A DNA stretch of 64,000 bases from Microbacterium helvum (lineage in GTDB: Bacteria > Actinomycetota > Actinomycetes > Actinomycetales > Microbacteriaceae), in NCBI RefSeq assembly GCF_014779795.1, contig NZ_JACXZS010000007.1:124001-188000 (forward strand), written 5' to 3'. Below are positions 18,674-27,640 of this stretch, one piece after another. The notes under the pieces were generated by a model. That model was not told where the DNA came from, made no database searches, and saw nothing but the letters and a program-made list of their open reading frames with translations. The position numbers and the translations under genes are program-made. Position 1 is the stretch's first letter; each line of letters opens with the position of its first letter.

Positions 18674-20260
18674 ATGACGCTACTGTCTGCACTGTCGGAC
18701 ACCGCCGAGCCCTCGAGCGTGCTCCTCGACCGCGGCGACATCTTCGTCGACCGGGGGATCCTGCACCTGGTGCACGACGACACCGCGCCCTTCGAGGCGC
18801 GGGAGGCCGATCTTCTGCTGATCGCCGACACGCTGGAGGCAGCCGGCATCGATCTGCTGCTGATCCGCCACGACCGCTCCACTCCGGCACTCGTCGTCGA
18901 CGTGCGCCTGCGCGATGCGGCACTGGCGGCGCTGGCGGCCGTCTGCACGCGCGATCCGCTGTACCTCAAGGCCAAGGGGCGGGCGCCCGTCCTGGCGTGC
19001 GATGCGCGGCTCCCGGGTGCCGAGCCGTCGTGGGTGCGCCTCTACCGCCCACGGGTGACCAGCTCGGGATCGCTCCGCTACGGGCCGTCTCTCGGCGTCC
19101 CGCTGGAGTTCTGGCGCTTCGGCGCGAAGACGGTCCGCGCGCCGCGGGACAACGACTTCACCCGCCGCGAGACGCCCGTCGAAGACCTCGCCTTCACGTC
19201 CGTCGAGCGACACGGCCGCACGTGGCGCACGATCGCCGGCATGTTCGACCCGCACCCCCTGGAGTTCACCGAGGACGTCGACATCGTCTTCTCCTGGGTG
19301 GACGGATCGTCGACCGACTTCCGCCGCCAGCGCGCCGCACAGCTGTCGGAGTACGTGGTCGGCGAGGGCGATGACGGACCGGCGCGCTACCGCCACGTCG
19401 ACGAACTGCGCTACGCGCTGCGCAGCGTGCACATGCACGCGCCGTGGGTGCGCCGCATCTTCATCGCGACCGACTCCCCCGCGCCCGCCTGGCTGCTGGA
19501 TCACCCGAAGGTCACCATCGTGCGCAGCGAGGAGTTCTTCGCCGACCCGTCGGTCCTGCCGACGCACAACTCGCACGCCGTCGAGGCGCAGCTGCACCGC
19601 ATCCCGGGACTCGCGGAGCACTTCCTGTACTCGAACGACGACATGTTCTTCGGACGCGCGGTCGAGCCGGAGATGTTCTTCACCCCGGGCGGGGTGACGA
19701 AGTTCGTCGAGTGCGAGGTCCGGATCGGCGCAGGAGAGCCCGCTCTGCACCGCAGCGGCCACGACAACGGACTGCGTGTGAACCGCTCCCTCCTGCGTGG
19801 GAGGTTCGGACGCACCATCGTGCGCGACCTCGAGCACTGCGCTGCACCGCTGCGCAAAAGCGTCATGACCGAGCTCGAGCAGGCCTTCCCGGACGATTTC
19901 GCGCGGACGGCGGCATCCCGCTTCCGCTCCGCCACCGACATCTCGGTGACCAACAGCCTGTACCACTACTACGCCCTGCTGACCGGGCGTGCGATCGCGA
20001 CCCGGGTGCCTCGCGTGCGCTACGCGCAGACGACGCTCGCCGGCGGAGTGCGCCGCATGGAGCGGCTCGCCGAACGGTGCGACGTCGACATGTTCTGCCT
20101 CAACGACGGCGGGGAGTCCGAGGTGCCGGAAGAGATCCGCGTGCGCGCGATCCGCAGCGTGCTGGAGCGCATGTTCCCGGTGCGCGCACCGTGGGAGCGC
20201 GACGAGCTCAGCGCAGCACGGGAATCGGCGCGGTCGGCTCATCCCTCCGTGCGGCACTGA
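18674..20260 (+). CDS. Stealth-family sugar-phosphate transferase
   Basis: The 528-residue protein carries the four conserved Stealth regions. CR1 is DIVFSWVDGSSTDF. CR2 is RYRHVDELRYALRSVHMHAPWVRRIFIATD. CR3 is PTHNSHAVEAQLHRIPGLAEHFLYSNDDMFFG. A CR4-like end follows around CLNDGGESEVPEEIRVRA. Stealth proteins transfer hexose-1-phosphate during capsule or exopolysaccharide assembly and are related to the catalytic part of human GlcNAc-1-phosphotransferase. The N-terminal 180 residues are less conserved. ATG at 18674 has GGAGG. No other polysaccharide gene is nearby. Its end overlaps the convergent phosphoesterase gene by 53 bases. Confidence 0.9.
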   Translation: MTLLSALSDTAEPSSVLLDRGDIFVDRGILHLVHDDTAPFEAREADLLLIADTLEAAGIDLLLIRHDRSTPALVVDVRLRDAALAALAAVCTRDPLYLKAKGRAPVLACDARLPGAEPSWVRLYRPRVTSSGSLRYGPSLGVPLEFWRFGAKTVRAPRDNDFTRRETPVEDLAFTSVERHGRTWRTIAGMFDPHPLEFTEDVDIVFSWVDGSSTDFRRQRAAQLSEYVVGEGDDGPARYRHVDELRYALRSVHMHAPWVRRIFIATDSPAPAWLLDHPKVTIVRSEEFFADPSVLPTHNSHAVEAQLHRIPGLAEHFLYSNDDMFFGRAVEPEMFFTPGGVTKFVECEVRIGAGEPALHRSGHDNGLRVNRSLLRGRFGRTIVRDLEHCAAPLRKSVMTELEQAFPDDFARTAASRFRSATDISVTNSLYHYYALLTGRAIATRVPRVRYAQTTLAGGVRRMERLAERCDVDMFCLNDGGESEVPEEIRVRAIRSVLERMFPVRAPWERDELSAARESARSAHPSVRH

Positions 20261-21155
20261 GCGGGAGGACGCCGGCTGCCCGCAGACGGAGCTGCGCCTC
20301 GGCAGGATCGATGTGCTCGAGCGGACGCGGCGCGTCGACGGGAACGATCGAGTGCACCACCGTGTCGTCGTACACGTGGATGAGGTTGAACGCCTGCGCG
20401 CCGTCCTGCGGCCGCGTGCCGCCGACGGGAACGGTGAGGTCCTGCGCGTAGCACGTGGACGAGGCGACCGACACGGGGATTCCGGCGAACGTCGCGAACG
20501 TCGAGTAGTGAAGGTGCCCGCCGATGATGGCCCGCACGTCGGTTCCCCGGAGCACCCCCGCCAGCCGCCGCTGATCCCGCAGCTCGACGCTCGCCGCCAG
20601 CGGCAGCACCGCGGGCACCGGCGGGTGGTGCATGGCGAGGATCGTCCCCAGCGGTGACGGGGTGGCGAGCACGTCGGCGAGCCAGGCGAGCTGCTCGTCG
20701 CCGAGCGCTCCGTAGTGGTGTCCGGGCACGGACGTGTCGAGCGTCACGATCCGCAGGCCGTCCAGTTCGTCCACGCGATCGACCGGACGCAGCGCGTCGG
20801 CCGGTTCTTCCGCGTCCTGCCCGTACAGGCCGGCGCGGAACGCGGCGGGGTCGTCGTGGTTGCCCATGACCCACAGCACGCGCGCGCCGACGCGGGCCGC
20901 GACCGGCTCGACGAGGGCGCGCAGGTCGGCGTACGCTCCGGGCTCGCCCAGGTCGGCGAGGTCGCCGGTGAAGACGACGGCGTCCGGCCTGAGGCCGCTC
21001 TCTTCGATGGCCGCGAGCGCGCGGGCCAGCGTCTCGGCGCCGTCGACCGTGCCGAACAGGCGCGGGGTGTGGGCGGCGCGCAGGTGGGTGTCGCTGAGGT
21101 GGAGCAGCACGCGTTCGGGAGCAGGGTGCTCGGCGGTGCGCTGTTCGGGTCGCAT
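20208..21155 (-). CDS. Calcineurin-like phosphodiesterase (CpdA-like)
   Basis: The 315-residue metallophosphoesterase has all metal-site motifs: LLHLSDTH, FTGDLADLG, WVMGNHDDP, AMHHPPVP and GGHLHY. This set matches the class III cyclic-nucleotide phosphodiesterase family (CpdA, Rv0805), which hydrolyses 2',3'- or 3',5'-cyclic nucleotides; other phosphodiesters are possible. ATG at 21155 with CGGAG upstream is preferred over a TTG at 21215. A TAACAT box near 21222 may be the promoter. No signal peptide is visible, so it is cytoplasmic. Confidence 0.9.
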   Translation of the reverse strand: MRPEQRTAEHPAPERVLLHLSDTHLRAAHTPRLFGTVDGAETLARALAAIEESGLRPDAVVFTGDLADLGEPGAYADLRALVEPVAARVGARVLWVMGNHDDPAAFRAGLYGQDAEEPADALRPVDRVDELDGLRIVTLDTSVPGHHYGALGDEQLAWLADVLATPSPLGTILAMHHPPVPAVLPLAASVELRDQRRLAGVLRGTDVRAIIGGHLHYSTFATFAGIPVSVASSTCYAQDLTVPVGGTRPQDGAQAFNLIHVYDDTVVHSIVPVDAPRPLEHIDPAEAQLRLRAAGVLPLSAARRDEPTAPIPVLR

Positions 21156-21289
21156 GGGATCACTCCGGTCCGCCGCGAGGCGAGCTGCCCGTGGAACGGG
21201 ACGGCGGACGCACAAATGTTACCGGCATGTTTCGGAGCCTCCGCTGTGCACACGGCGTCTGCGCGCACACCGGCCTGGCGATCGGCGTG

Positions 21290-22132
21290 TCAGACCAGGC
21301 GGGCGATGCGCACGTAGTCGTCGACGGTGAGCTGCTCGCCGCGGGCGGTGGGCGCGACCCCGGCGCGCTCCAGGACGACCGACGCCTCTGCCGCCGAGCC
21401 GCCGAGGACGCCCGCGAGCGCCTGGCGCAGCATCTTGCGCCGCTGCTGGAACGCCGCGTCGACGATGCGGAACGTCTTCACACGCAGCTCTTCGTCGCCG
21501 CGAGGCTCGGCGTCGCGGCGGAACCCCACCAGCACGCTGTCGACGTTCGGCACCGGCCAGAACACCTGGCGCGACACGGTGCCGGCCAGACGCCACGGGC
21601 CGTACCACGCGGCCTTGACGCTCGGCGCGCCGTACGTCTTCGACCCGGGCGCCGCCGCGAGCCGCTCGCCGACCTCGGCCTGCACCATCACCACGCCGCG
21701 CTCCAGGCCCGGGAATGTCTCGAGGAAGTGCAGCAGCACCGGCACGCTCACGTTGTACGGCAGGTTCGCCACGAGCACCGTCGGGTCGCCGGGCAGCTCG
21801 GTGACCCGCAGCGCGTCCGCGTCGACCACGGTCAAGGCGCCGTCCCCGACACCGTGGGCCGCGGCGGTGACGGGCAGCCGCTCGGCGAGCCGGTGGTCGA
21901 TCTCGACCGCCGTCACCGACGCGCCCGCCTCGAGGATCGCGAGCGTCAGCGACCCGAGTCCCGGTCCCACTTCGACCACGCGGTCGCCCGGCTGCACCTC
22001 GGCGACATGCACGATCTTGCGGACGGTGTTGGCGTCCACGACGAAGTTCTGCCCGAGCTTCTTGGTCGGAGTGACGTCGAGGTCGGCGGCGAGCGCGCGG
22101 ATCTCGGCCGCGCCCAGCAGTGTCACGGGCAT
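21290..22132 (-). CDS. rsmA: 16S rRNA dimethyladenosine transferase
   Basis: The 280-residue KsgA/RsmA enzyme dimethylates A1518 and A1519 of 16S rRNA. The SAM-binding sequence is [15 protein letters not shown], and the catalytic motif is [19 protein letters not shown] at the N-terminus is typical. ATG at 22132 is preceded by TACTGT (22139-22144) at six bases, predicting a leaderless mRNA. In M. tuberculosis the gene follows rpfB and precedes ispE; here two MFS genes lie upstream and a phosphoesterase and Stealth gene downstream. Confidence 0.96.
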   Translation of the reverse strand: MPVTLLGAAEIRALAADLDVTPTKKLGQNFVVDANTVRKIVHVAEVQPGDRVVEVGPGLGSLTLAILEAGASVTAVEIDHRLAERLPVTAAAHGVGDGALTVVDADALRVTELPGDPTVLVANLPYNVSVPVLLHFLETFPGLERGVVMVQAEVGERLAAAPGSKTYGAPSVKAAWYGPWRLAGTVSRQVFWPVPNVDSVLVGFRRDAEPRGDEELRVKTFRIVDAAFQQRRKMLRQALAGVLGGSAAEASVVLERAGVAPTARGEQLTVDDYVRIARLV

Positions 22133-22259
22133 GCGTCCACAGTACCGACGGGATGCCGGTGGCCGCGGCTTCCGTCCATCCGACGATCCGCACTGACACA
22201 TGCCGACTCGCGCACGCAAGGCCTCGCACCGGCTCCGACCGACCGCTAGCGTGACGGAC

Positions 22260-23723
22260 ATGAACACGACCGGCTCGATCCCGGCGGACGCCTTCTCGCT
22301 CCGCAGCCCCTACGGCCGTCGCGCGATCGGCCTGTCGGTGGCCGCCGCCGTCGGCGGATTCCTGTTCGGTTTCGACTCGTCGGTGATCAACGGCGCCGTC
22401 GACTCGATCTCGCAGGATTTCGCGCTCAACGACGTCATCACCGGCTTCGTCGTCGCGATCGCGCTGCTGGGCTGCGCGGTGGGCGCGATCATCGCCGGCA
22501 ACCTGTCCGACCGCTGGGGGCGCCTCCGGGTGATGTTCCTCGGCGCGATCATGTTCTTCGTCTCGTCGATCGGCGCCGGTCTCGCGTTCTCGCCGTGGGA
22601 CCTCGCACTGTGGCGCGTCGTCGGCGGCCTCGGCATCGGCATCGCGTCTGTCGTCGCGCCCGCCTACATCGCCGAGATCGCGCCGCGCCAGATCCGCGGC
22701 GGCCTGGCCTCGCTGCAGCAGCTCGCGATCACGATCGGCATCTTCGCGGCGCTGCTGTCGGACGCGCTGCTCGCGAACGCCGCCGGCGGTGCCGACAACG
22801 TGCTGTGGTTCGGCCTCGAGGCCTGGCGGTGGATGTTCCTCGTCGGGGTGATCCCGTCGGCCGTGTACGGCATCCTGTCGTTCACGGTGCCGGAGTCGCC
22901 CCGCTACCTGCTCTCCAAGGGCCGTCGTGACGAGGCGCGCGAGATCTTCTCGCGGCTCATGCCGCCCGCCGACCTCGACCAGACCATCCGCGAGCTGCAG
23001 AACGCCATCGAAGCCGACCGCAAGAACGCCGGCGTGTCGATCCGCGGCCCGGTGCTGGGTCTCCAGCGCATCGTATGGGTCGGCATCATCCTGTCGGTGT
23101 TCCAGCAGTTCGTCGGCATCAACGTGATCTTCTACTACTCGACGAGCCTGTGGCAGTCGGTCGGTTTCGACGAGAGCGACTCGTTCACGATCAGCGTCGT
23201 CACCTCGATCACGAACGTGCTGGTCACCCTGATCGCGATCTTCCTGGTGGACCGCGTCGGCCGAAAGCCCATCCTGCTCACCGGCTCGGTGATGATGACC
23301 GTGTCGCTCGGGCTGATGGCGCTGTGCTTCGTGTTCTCCGAGACCAACGCCGACGGCGCGGTCACGCTGCCTGCGCCGTGGGGTCCGATCGCCCTCGTGG
23401 CGGCGAACGTCTTCGTCGTCGGGTTCGGCGCCTCGTGGGGGCCGCTGGTCTGGGTGCTGCTCGGCGAGATCTTCCCGAGCCGCATCCGCGGCAAGGCGCT
23501 CGGCGTCGCGGCGGGAGCGCAGTGGATCGCGAACTTCCTCATCACGATCTCGTTCCCGGCCATGTCCTCGTGGTCGCTGCCGCTCACGTACGGCATGTAC
23601 GCGCTGTTCGCCGCCCTGTCGTTCGTCTATGTCGCCTGGCGCGTGCCCGAGACGAAGGGCATGGACATCGAGCAGACCGAGACGCTGTTCGTCCACCGCA
23701 AGGACGCCCCGGCCACGAGCTGA
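22260..23723 (+). CDS. MFS sugar porter
   Basis: The 487-residue transporter has twelve predicted membrane segments and sugar-porter signatures. [15 protein letters not shown] is in segment 1 and [10 protein letters not shown] in loop 2-3. [12 protein letters not shown] precedes the central loop. [17 protein letters not shown] lies in segment 7, and [13 protein letters not shown] is at the C-terminal end. Related proteins are proton-coupled or facilitative transporters for glucose, xylose, arabinose or inositol; the substrate is not predictable. ATG at 22260 has TAGCGT at 22247-22252, seven bases upstream. It diverges from rsmA. Confidence 0.93.
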   Translation: MNTTGSIPADAFSLRSPYGRRAIGLSVAAAVGGFLFGFDSSVINGAVDSISQDFALNDVITGFVVAIALLGCAVGAIIAGNLSDRWGRLRVMFLGAIMFFVSSIGAGLAFSPWDLALWRVVGGLGIGIASVVAPAYIAEIAPRQIRGGLASLQQLAITIGIFAALLSDALLANAAGGADNVLWFGLEAWRWMFLVGVIPSAVYGILSFTVPESPRYLLSKGRRDEAREIFSRLMPPADLDQTIRELQNAIEADRKNAGVSIRGPVLGLQRIVWVGIILSVFQQFVGINVIFYYSTSLWQSVGFDESDSFTISVVTSITNVLVTLIAIFLVDRVGRKPILLTGSVMMTVSLGLMALCFVFSETNADGAVTLPAPWGPIALVAANVFVVGFGASWGPLVWVLLGEIFPSRIRGKALGVAAGAQWIANFLITISFPAMSSWSLPLTYGMYALFAALSFVYVAWRVPETKGMDIEQTETLFVHRKDAPATS

Positions 23724-23769
23724 CGGGAGCCGGCGCGTGGCGGCATCCCGGCTCGCCTAGGATGCTGGG

Positions 23770-25077
23770 ATGCCCTCGCTCGGCGAACTGATCGCACCAC
23801 GCCGCCTGGGCAGGGATTTCCGGTGGCTGCTGGCGTCGTCGTGGACCAGCAATCTCGGCGACGGCATCGCCCTGTCGGCGGCGCCGCTGCTCATCGCCTC
23901 GATGACCTCGTCGCCGGTGCTCGTCGCCTCCGGCGCCATGATGCAGTTCCTCCCCTGGCTGCTGTTCGGCCTGCTCGCCGGGTCCGTCGCGGACCATCAC
24001 GACCGGCGCCGCCTCGTGATGCTCGCGAACGGGATGCGCGCGGTCATCGTCGGGGTGCTCGTGGTGTTCCTCATCACCGGGAACGCGACCGTGTGGATCG
24101 TGCTCGCGACGGCGTTCCTCTACGGCACCGCCGAGGTGTTCGCCGACTCGGCGGGCAGCACGCTGCTGCCCATGATGGTGCGGCCCGCCGACCTCGGCAT
24201 CGGCAATGCCCGCATGCAGGCCGGCTACCTCGTCGCCAACCAGCTCGCCGGTCCCCCGCTGGGCGCGTTCCTCTTCGCGATCGGGTCGTTCTGGCCGTTC
24301 CTGCTGCAGATCCTGTGCGTCGCCCTCGCGGTGGTGCTGATCTCGCGCATCTCGCACACCCCGGTTCCGGAGAGGGATGCCGCGGTCACGGGTGCCGCGA
24401 CGGTGAGCGCCGACGGCACGCCGGTGAAGCCGCATCCGATCCGCGAAGGCTTGCGCTGGCTGCGCCACAACCCGCCGGTGCGCACGCTCGTGCTCATCAT
24501 CCTGGTGTTCAACGTGACGTGGGCGGCGCCGTGGAGCGTGCTCGTGCTCTACGCGACCGAGCACCTCGGCATGGGAGCGATCGGCTACGGCGCCCTGACG
24601 ACGGCATCTGCGCTCGGCGGCATGGTGGCGGTCTTCAGTTTCGGCTGGCTCGAGAAGCACGTCTCGTTCTCGACGCTGATGCGGGTGTGCCTGTCGCTCG
24701 AGGTGCTCATGCACCTCTCGTTCGCCGTCACGACCAACGGCGTGGTGGCGCTGGTCATCATGTTCGGGTTCGGGCTGTACGCGTTCGTGTGGGGCACCAT
24801 CTCGACGACGGTCCGCCAGCGGCTCGTGCCCCTGTCGCTGCAGGGACGGATCGCGTCGGTCAACATGGTGGGCGTGTTCGGCGGACTCGTGATCGGGCAG
24901 CTGCTGGGCGGACTCATCGCCCAGACATGGGGCCTCACGGCGCCGTGGTGGTTCGCCTTCGCCGGCTCGGCGCTCACGCTGGCGCTGGTGTGGCGCCCGA
25001 TCCGCAACATCGCCGCCGCGAAGCCCGTGCTGGACGACCCGGCGGCCGACGGCGACGCCGTCGGCGAGGCGGCGTAG
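23770..25077 (+). CDS. MFS transporter, EntS/MFS_3-like exporter
   Basis: The 435-residue protein has about twelve hydrophobic segments, an N-terminal FRWLLASSWTSNLGDGIALSAAPLLI and the loop VADHHDRRRLVMLANGMRA, typical of the transmembrane secretion effector group that includes siderophore exporter EntS and many drug-efflux proteins. The substrate is unknown. ATG at 23770 is preceded by TAGGAT (23758-23763) at six bases. It follows the sugar porter by 46 bases but probably has its own leaderless promoter. Confidence 0.9.
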   Translation: MPSLGELIAPRRLGRDFRWLLASSWTSNLGDGIALSAAPLLIASMTSSPVLVASGAMMQFLPWLLFGLLAGSVADHHDRRRLVMLANGMRAVIVGVLVVFLITGNATVWIVLATAFLYGTAEVFADSAGSTLLPMMVRPADLGIGNARMQAGYLVANQLAGPPLGAFLFAIGSFWPFLLQILCVALAVVLISRISHTPVPERDAAVTGAATVSADGTPVKPHPIREGLRWLRHNPPVRTLVLIILVFNVTWAAPWSVLVLYATEHLGMGAIGYGALTTASALGGMVAVFSFGWLEKHVSFSTLMRVCLSLEVLMHLSFAVTTNGVVALVIMFGFGLYAFVWGTISTTVRQRLVPLSLQGRIASVNMVGVFGGLVIGQLLGGLIAQTWGLTAPWWFAFAGSALTLALVWRPIRNIAAAKPVLDDPAADGDAVGEAA

Positions 25078-25131
25078 CCCCGGTCGGGCGGTACCCCCGC
25101 CGCGGCGCACGGCTCGCGGAACCCACTGTTC

Positions 25132-25204
25132 CGCCGAGCCAGGGGATACTCGCCGAGACACCGGGCGACGTCCCCGGTCTCGGCGCGAATCCCTTGGCTC
25201 GGCG
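25132..25204. repeat. Intergenic inverted repeat sharing a core with 8768-8849
   Basis: Two arms of about 30 bases begin CGCCGAGCCA, continue with GGGAT and the CGCCGAGAC core, and face each other around a short centre rich in CCGG. CTCGCCGAGACACC at 25149-25162 is identical to the core in the palindrome at 8768-8849. There is no T-run. It lies just after the MFS stop and could still serve as a bidirectional hairpin terminator. Confidence 0.7.
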
Positions 25205-25221
25205 CAGGACGAGGAGCGGGG

Positions 25222-25253
25222 TGGATGCCGGCGGCCGCGGCCGCCGGCATCCA
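25222..25253. repeat. 32-bp perfect palindrome with GGATGCC head-to-head
   Basis: The sequence reads TGGATGCCGGCGGCCG followed by its exact reverse complement. The outer parts are two GGATGCC heptamers facing each other, the same heptamer that is frequent over the whole window. Confidence 0.85.
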
Positions 25254-25583
25254 TCCCTCACTCGCACGGCCACAATCCTGAGACGCCGCCCGTCGACACG
25301 TGCGCTAACGCAGATCTCGGTCGCGGCACCGACGTGACACGGCGGCCGTCGCCGGGCATGGTGGGTACCGCGGGCGGGGCGTCTTGTCGCACCTCGGGTG
25401 CTGACCAGCCATGCTTTCAGCCTCTGGCACCGCCCTGCCCGCGCCCTCCGCGTATCGTCGCCGCCGGCTGGCGGATGGGTCCCATCCCCCGCGACCGACG
25501 CGCACGGCTGGCGCGCGGCCCACCGCGGCGCATCAGTCCCGATCGCGCCGATCCGCCGCGCTGCGAGGTGCGCGGGAGCGCCG

Positions 25584-26129
25584 TCAGACGTGCCCCGCGA
25601 GATCCGCGCGCATCAGCAGACCGACGCCGCCGTCGAACTCGACGCCCATCAGGCGGGGAGCGCGCAGCACCTCGGTGAAGCCCCAGCGCCGGTGCAGGTC
25701 GATCGACGCGCGGTTCTGGACGTTCACGACATATAACGCCGTCGCGGCACGCGCCGCGATCCACTGCAGCCTCGCATCCGTGAGCGCCGCCGCGACCCCG
25801 CGCCGACGCCATGACGGGTCGACGGTGATGCCGCCGAGGTAATGCCCCGGTGGGGCAGGGTCGACCGCCTCCACGTGGTGGTGCGTCTTGGCCCACCCGA
25901 TGACGAAGCGGCGATCCGCCTCCGTCGTCTCAGCGACCACCACGCACCGGCGAGGATCGGCGATCGCGCGACGGTAGCCCTCCGCGCTGCCGACCGAGCC
26001 GGCCGCGCGCCCCGACACGACCTCGATGCGCAGGATCGCCTCGACATCGCCCTTCGTCGCCGGTCGCAGCGAGACCTGCGCAGGCGGGTGACCGCCGGCA
26101 TCCGGGGAGTACGCCGCGAAGGCCGTCAC
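25584..26129 (-). CDS. GNAT family N-acetyltransferase
   Basis: The 181-residue protein has a GNAT core: VSLRPATKGDVEAILRIE, HYLGGITVDPSWRRRGVAAALTDARL (acetyl-CoA-binding motif with RRGVA) and SIDLHRRWGFTEV. The substrate is unknown. GTG at 26129 overlaps the NUDIX stop by four bases, so the two are translationally coupled. It is the last gene of the metG-tatD-NUDIX-GNAT run. Confidence 0.85.
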   Translation of the reverse strand: MTAFAAYSPDAGGHPPAQVSLRPATKGDVEAILRIEVVSGRAAGSVGSAEGYRRAIADPRRCVVVAETTEADRRFVIGWAKTHHHVEAVDPAPPGHYLGGITVDPSWRRRGVAAALTDARLQWIAARAATALYVVNVQNRASIDLHRRWGFTEVLRAPRLMGVEFDGGVGLLMRADLAGHV

Positions 26130-26653
26130 CGCGTCGCCGCGCCTGCGCGCACCGCAGCCGTCAGAGCGGGCCACAGCTCGTCGAACCGGGCCACCCACGG
26201 CGCCGCGAACACGCCCGCGCGGTAGCGCTCGCGCACCTCGTCCATCGTCACCCACTCCGAATCAGCCACCTCAGCGGGGTCGAGCTGCACCGTCGCGGGG
26301 TCGATGTCGTGTGCGACGTACACGTCGAACAGCGCCGTAGCCTCGATCCGTCGCCCGACGAACACGAGCGCGTCCGCGGCGGCGATCAGCCCGGTCTCTT
26401 CCCGCAGCTCGCGCGCCGCCGCCTCTCGGCTCGTCTCACCCGCGAGCGCGCTGCCCGCCGCGAACTCCCAGTCCAGGGCGAAGTCCTTCACCGCGGCGCG
26501 CTGCGAGATCAGGACGCGCCCGTCCTCTCGCACCGCGCACACCGACGACACGATGTGATAGCTCCCGGCCGGAAGGTCCGGATCGCCGCGGCGATGCGTG
26601 ATCCCGAGCGGACGACCGGCGGCATCCACCAGGTCCCACAGCTCTGCGTCCAC
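26126..26653 (-). CDS. NUDIX hydrolase
   Basis: The 175-residue enzyme contains the Nudix box as GSALAGE, seven residues, then RELREETGL, the metal-binding helix. The start ELWDLVDAAGRPLGITHRRG is typical of the IPP-isomerase-like or YfcD-type NUDIX subgroup. The nucleotide-diphosphate substrate cannot be told from sequence. GTG at 26653 has TAGGTT at 26660-26665, six bases upstream, and lies ten bases below the tatD stop. Confidence 0.9.
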   Translation of the reverse strand: MDAELWDLVDAAGRPLGITHRRGDPDLPAGSYHIVSSVCAVREDGRVLISQRAAVKDFALDWEFAAGSALAGETSREAAARELREETGLIAAADALVFVGRRIEATALFDVYVAHDIDPATVQLDPAEVADSEWVTMDEVRERYRAGVFAAPWVARFDELWPALTAAVRAGAATR

Positions 26654-26662
26654 AGACCGAAC

Positions 26663-27550
26663 CTAACCCTCGAACGCGCCGTACACCTCGAGGGTGTTGG
26701 CGGCCAGCTGCGCGCACAGCTCGTCGACGTCGATCCCGAGCTCCGCGGCCATGAAGCGCACGGTCACCGGGATCAGGTACGGCGCGTTCGGGCGACCCCG
26801 GTGCGGGGTGGGCGTGAGGAACGGGGCATCCGTCTCGACGAGGATGCGCTCACGCGGGATCACCGCAAGCGCGTCGCGCAGGTTCTGCGCGTTCTTGAAC
26901 GTCACATTGCCCGCGAACGAGAGCCAGTACCCGCGCTCGCGCGCAACGGCAGCCATGTCGGCGTCGCCCGAGAAGCAGTGGAACACCGTGCGCTCGGGGG
27001 CACCCACTCGCTGAAGCGTCTCGAGCACGGCCTCGTGGGCGTCGCGGTCGTGGATCTGCATGGCGATGCCGTGCTTCTTCGCGAGCGCGATGTGCGCCTC
27101 GAAGCTCTCGAACTGCGCCGGCCGGCCGTCGTCGTCGGTGCGGAAGAAGTCCAGCCCGGTCTCGCCGATCGCGCGCACGCGCGGCTGCGCGGCGAGCTCG
27201 TCGATGACGCCGAGGGCCTCGTCGAGACGTCCGGCCGCGGCGTACGCGGGTGCTTCGTTCGGGTGGATCGCGACGGCCGCGAGGACGCGGGGATGGGATG
27301 CCGCGGCCCACGCCGACCAGCGGCTCGACTCGATGTCGCCACCGGCCTGTACGACGCCGATCACGCCGACCTCGCCGGCGCGCGTCAGCTGCTCGTCGAG
27401 CGACAGGCCCACACCGTCCTCGATCTCGAGGTGCGCGTGGTTGTCGTACACCGGCACCGCGAGGGGCTCGGGGGCGTCGGGGTATGAGACGTCGCGCGAG
27501 CCCTTCTCGCGCACGCGCACGTACTGCGACGGGTCGGTCGATGCCGACAT
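26663..27550 (-). CDS. tatD: TatD family metal-dependent hydrolase
   Basis: The 295-residue TIM-barrel protein has the TatD set: DNHAHLE (HxH metal site), GETGLDFFRTD, IHDRDAH, VFHCFSGD and VETDAPFLTP. TatD proteins are metal-dependent deoxyribonucleases acting in DNA repair or quality control. ATG at 27550 is preferred because GGGGAG is close upstream; a GTG at 27553 is adjacent. In actinobacteria it follows metG, as here, with a long palindrome between them. rpfB, usual on its other side, is absent. Confidence 0.93.
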   Translation of the reverse strand: MSASTDPSQYVRVREKGSRDVSYPDAPEPLAVPVYDNHAHLEIEDGVGLSLDEQLTRAGEVGVIGVVQAGGDIESSRWSAWAAASHPRVLAAVAIHPNEAPAYAAAGRLDEALGVIDELAAQPRVRAIGETGLDFFRTDDDGRPAQFESFEAHIALAKKHGIAMQIHDRDAHEAVLETLQRVGAPERTVFHCFSGDADMAAVARERGYWLSFAGNVTFKNAQNLRDALAVIPRERILVETDAPFLTPTPHRGRPNAPYLIPVTVRFMAAELGIDVDELCAQLAANTLEVYGAFEG

Positions 27551-27570
27551 CACACTCCCCTTTCGTGAGC

Positions 27571-27630
27571 GGCGCCAGAATCCTGTTGGGGCGCACCAGA
27601 TCCGTTGCGCCCCGACAGGATTCTGGCGCC
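27571..27630. repeat. 60-bp inverted repeat between metG and tatD
   Basis: Arms at 27571-27595 and 27606-27630 are 25 bases each with one mismatch (GGCGCCAGAATCCTGT, then GGGGCGCA). The inner sequence GCGCACCAGATCCGT resembles the arm itself, giving a four-part structure. It lies between two genes read in the same direction and has no T-run, so it may be a processing or transcript-stability element rather than a terminator. Confidence 0.85.
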
Positions 27631-27640
27631 CTTGCGCGTC

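Larger units (their letters stand above)
25078..25583. other. 506-bp gene-free convergent gap with two palindromes
   Basis: No convincing gene is present; the short open frames have arginine-rich shadow composition. The stretch separates the convergent MFS and GNAT genes. It holds a long imperfect inverted repeat (25132-25204) and a 32-base perfect palindrome (25222-25253). The rest shows no further symmetry I can support. Confidence 0.7.

Noticed and set aside
25305..25523. 72-residue minus-strand frame in the gene-free gap
   Set aside because: Arg/Pro-rich composition, no start signal and no recognisable family; it looks like random high-GC reading.
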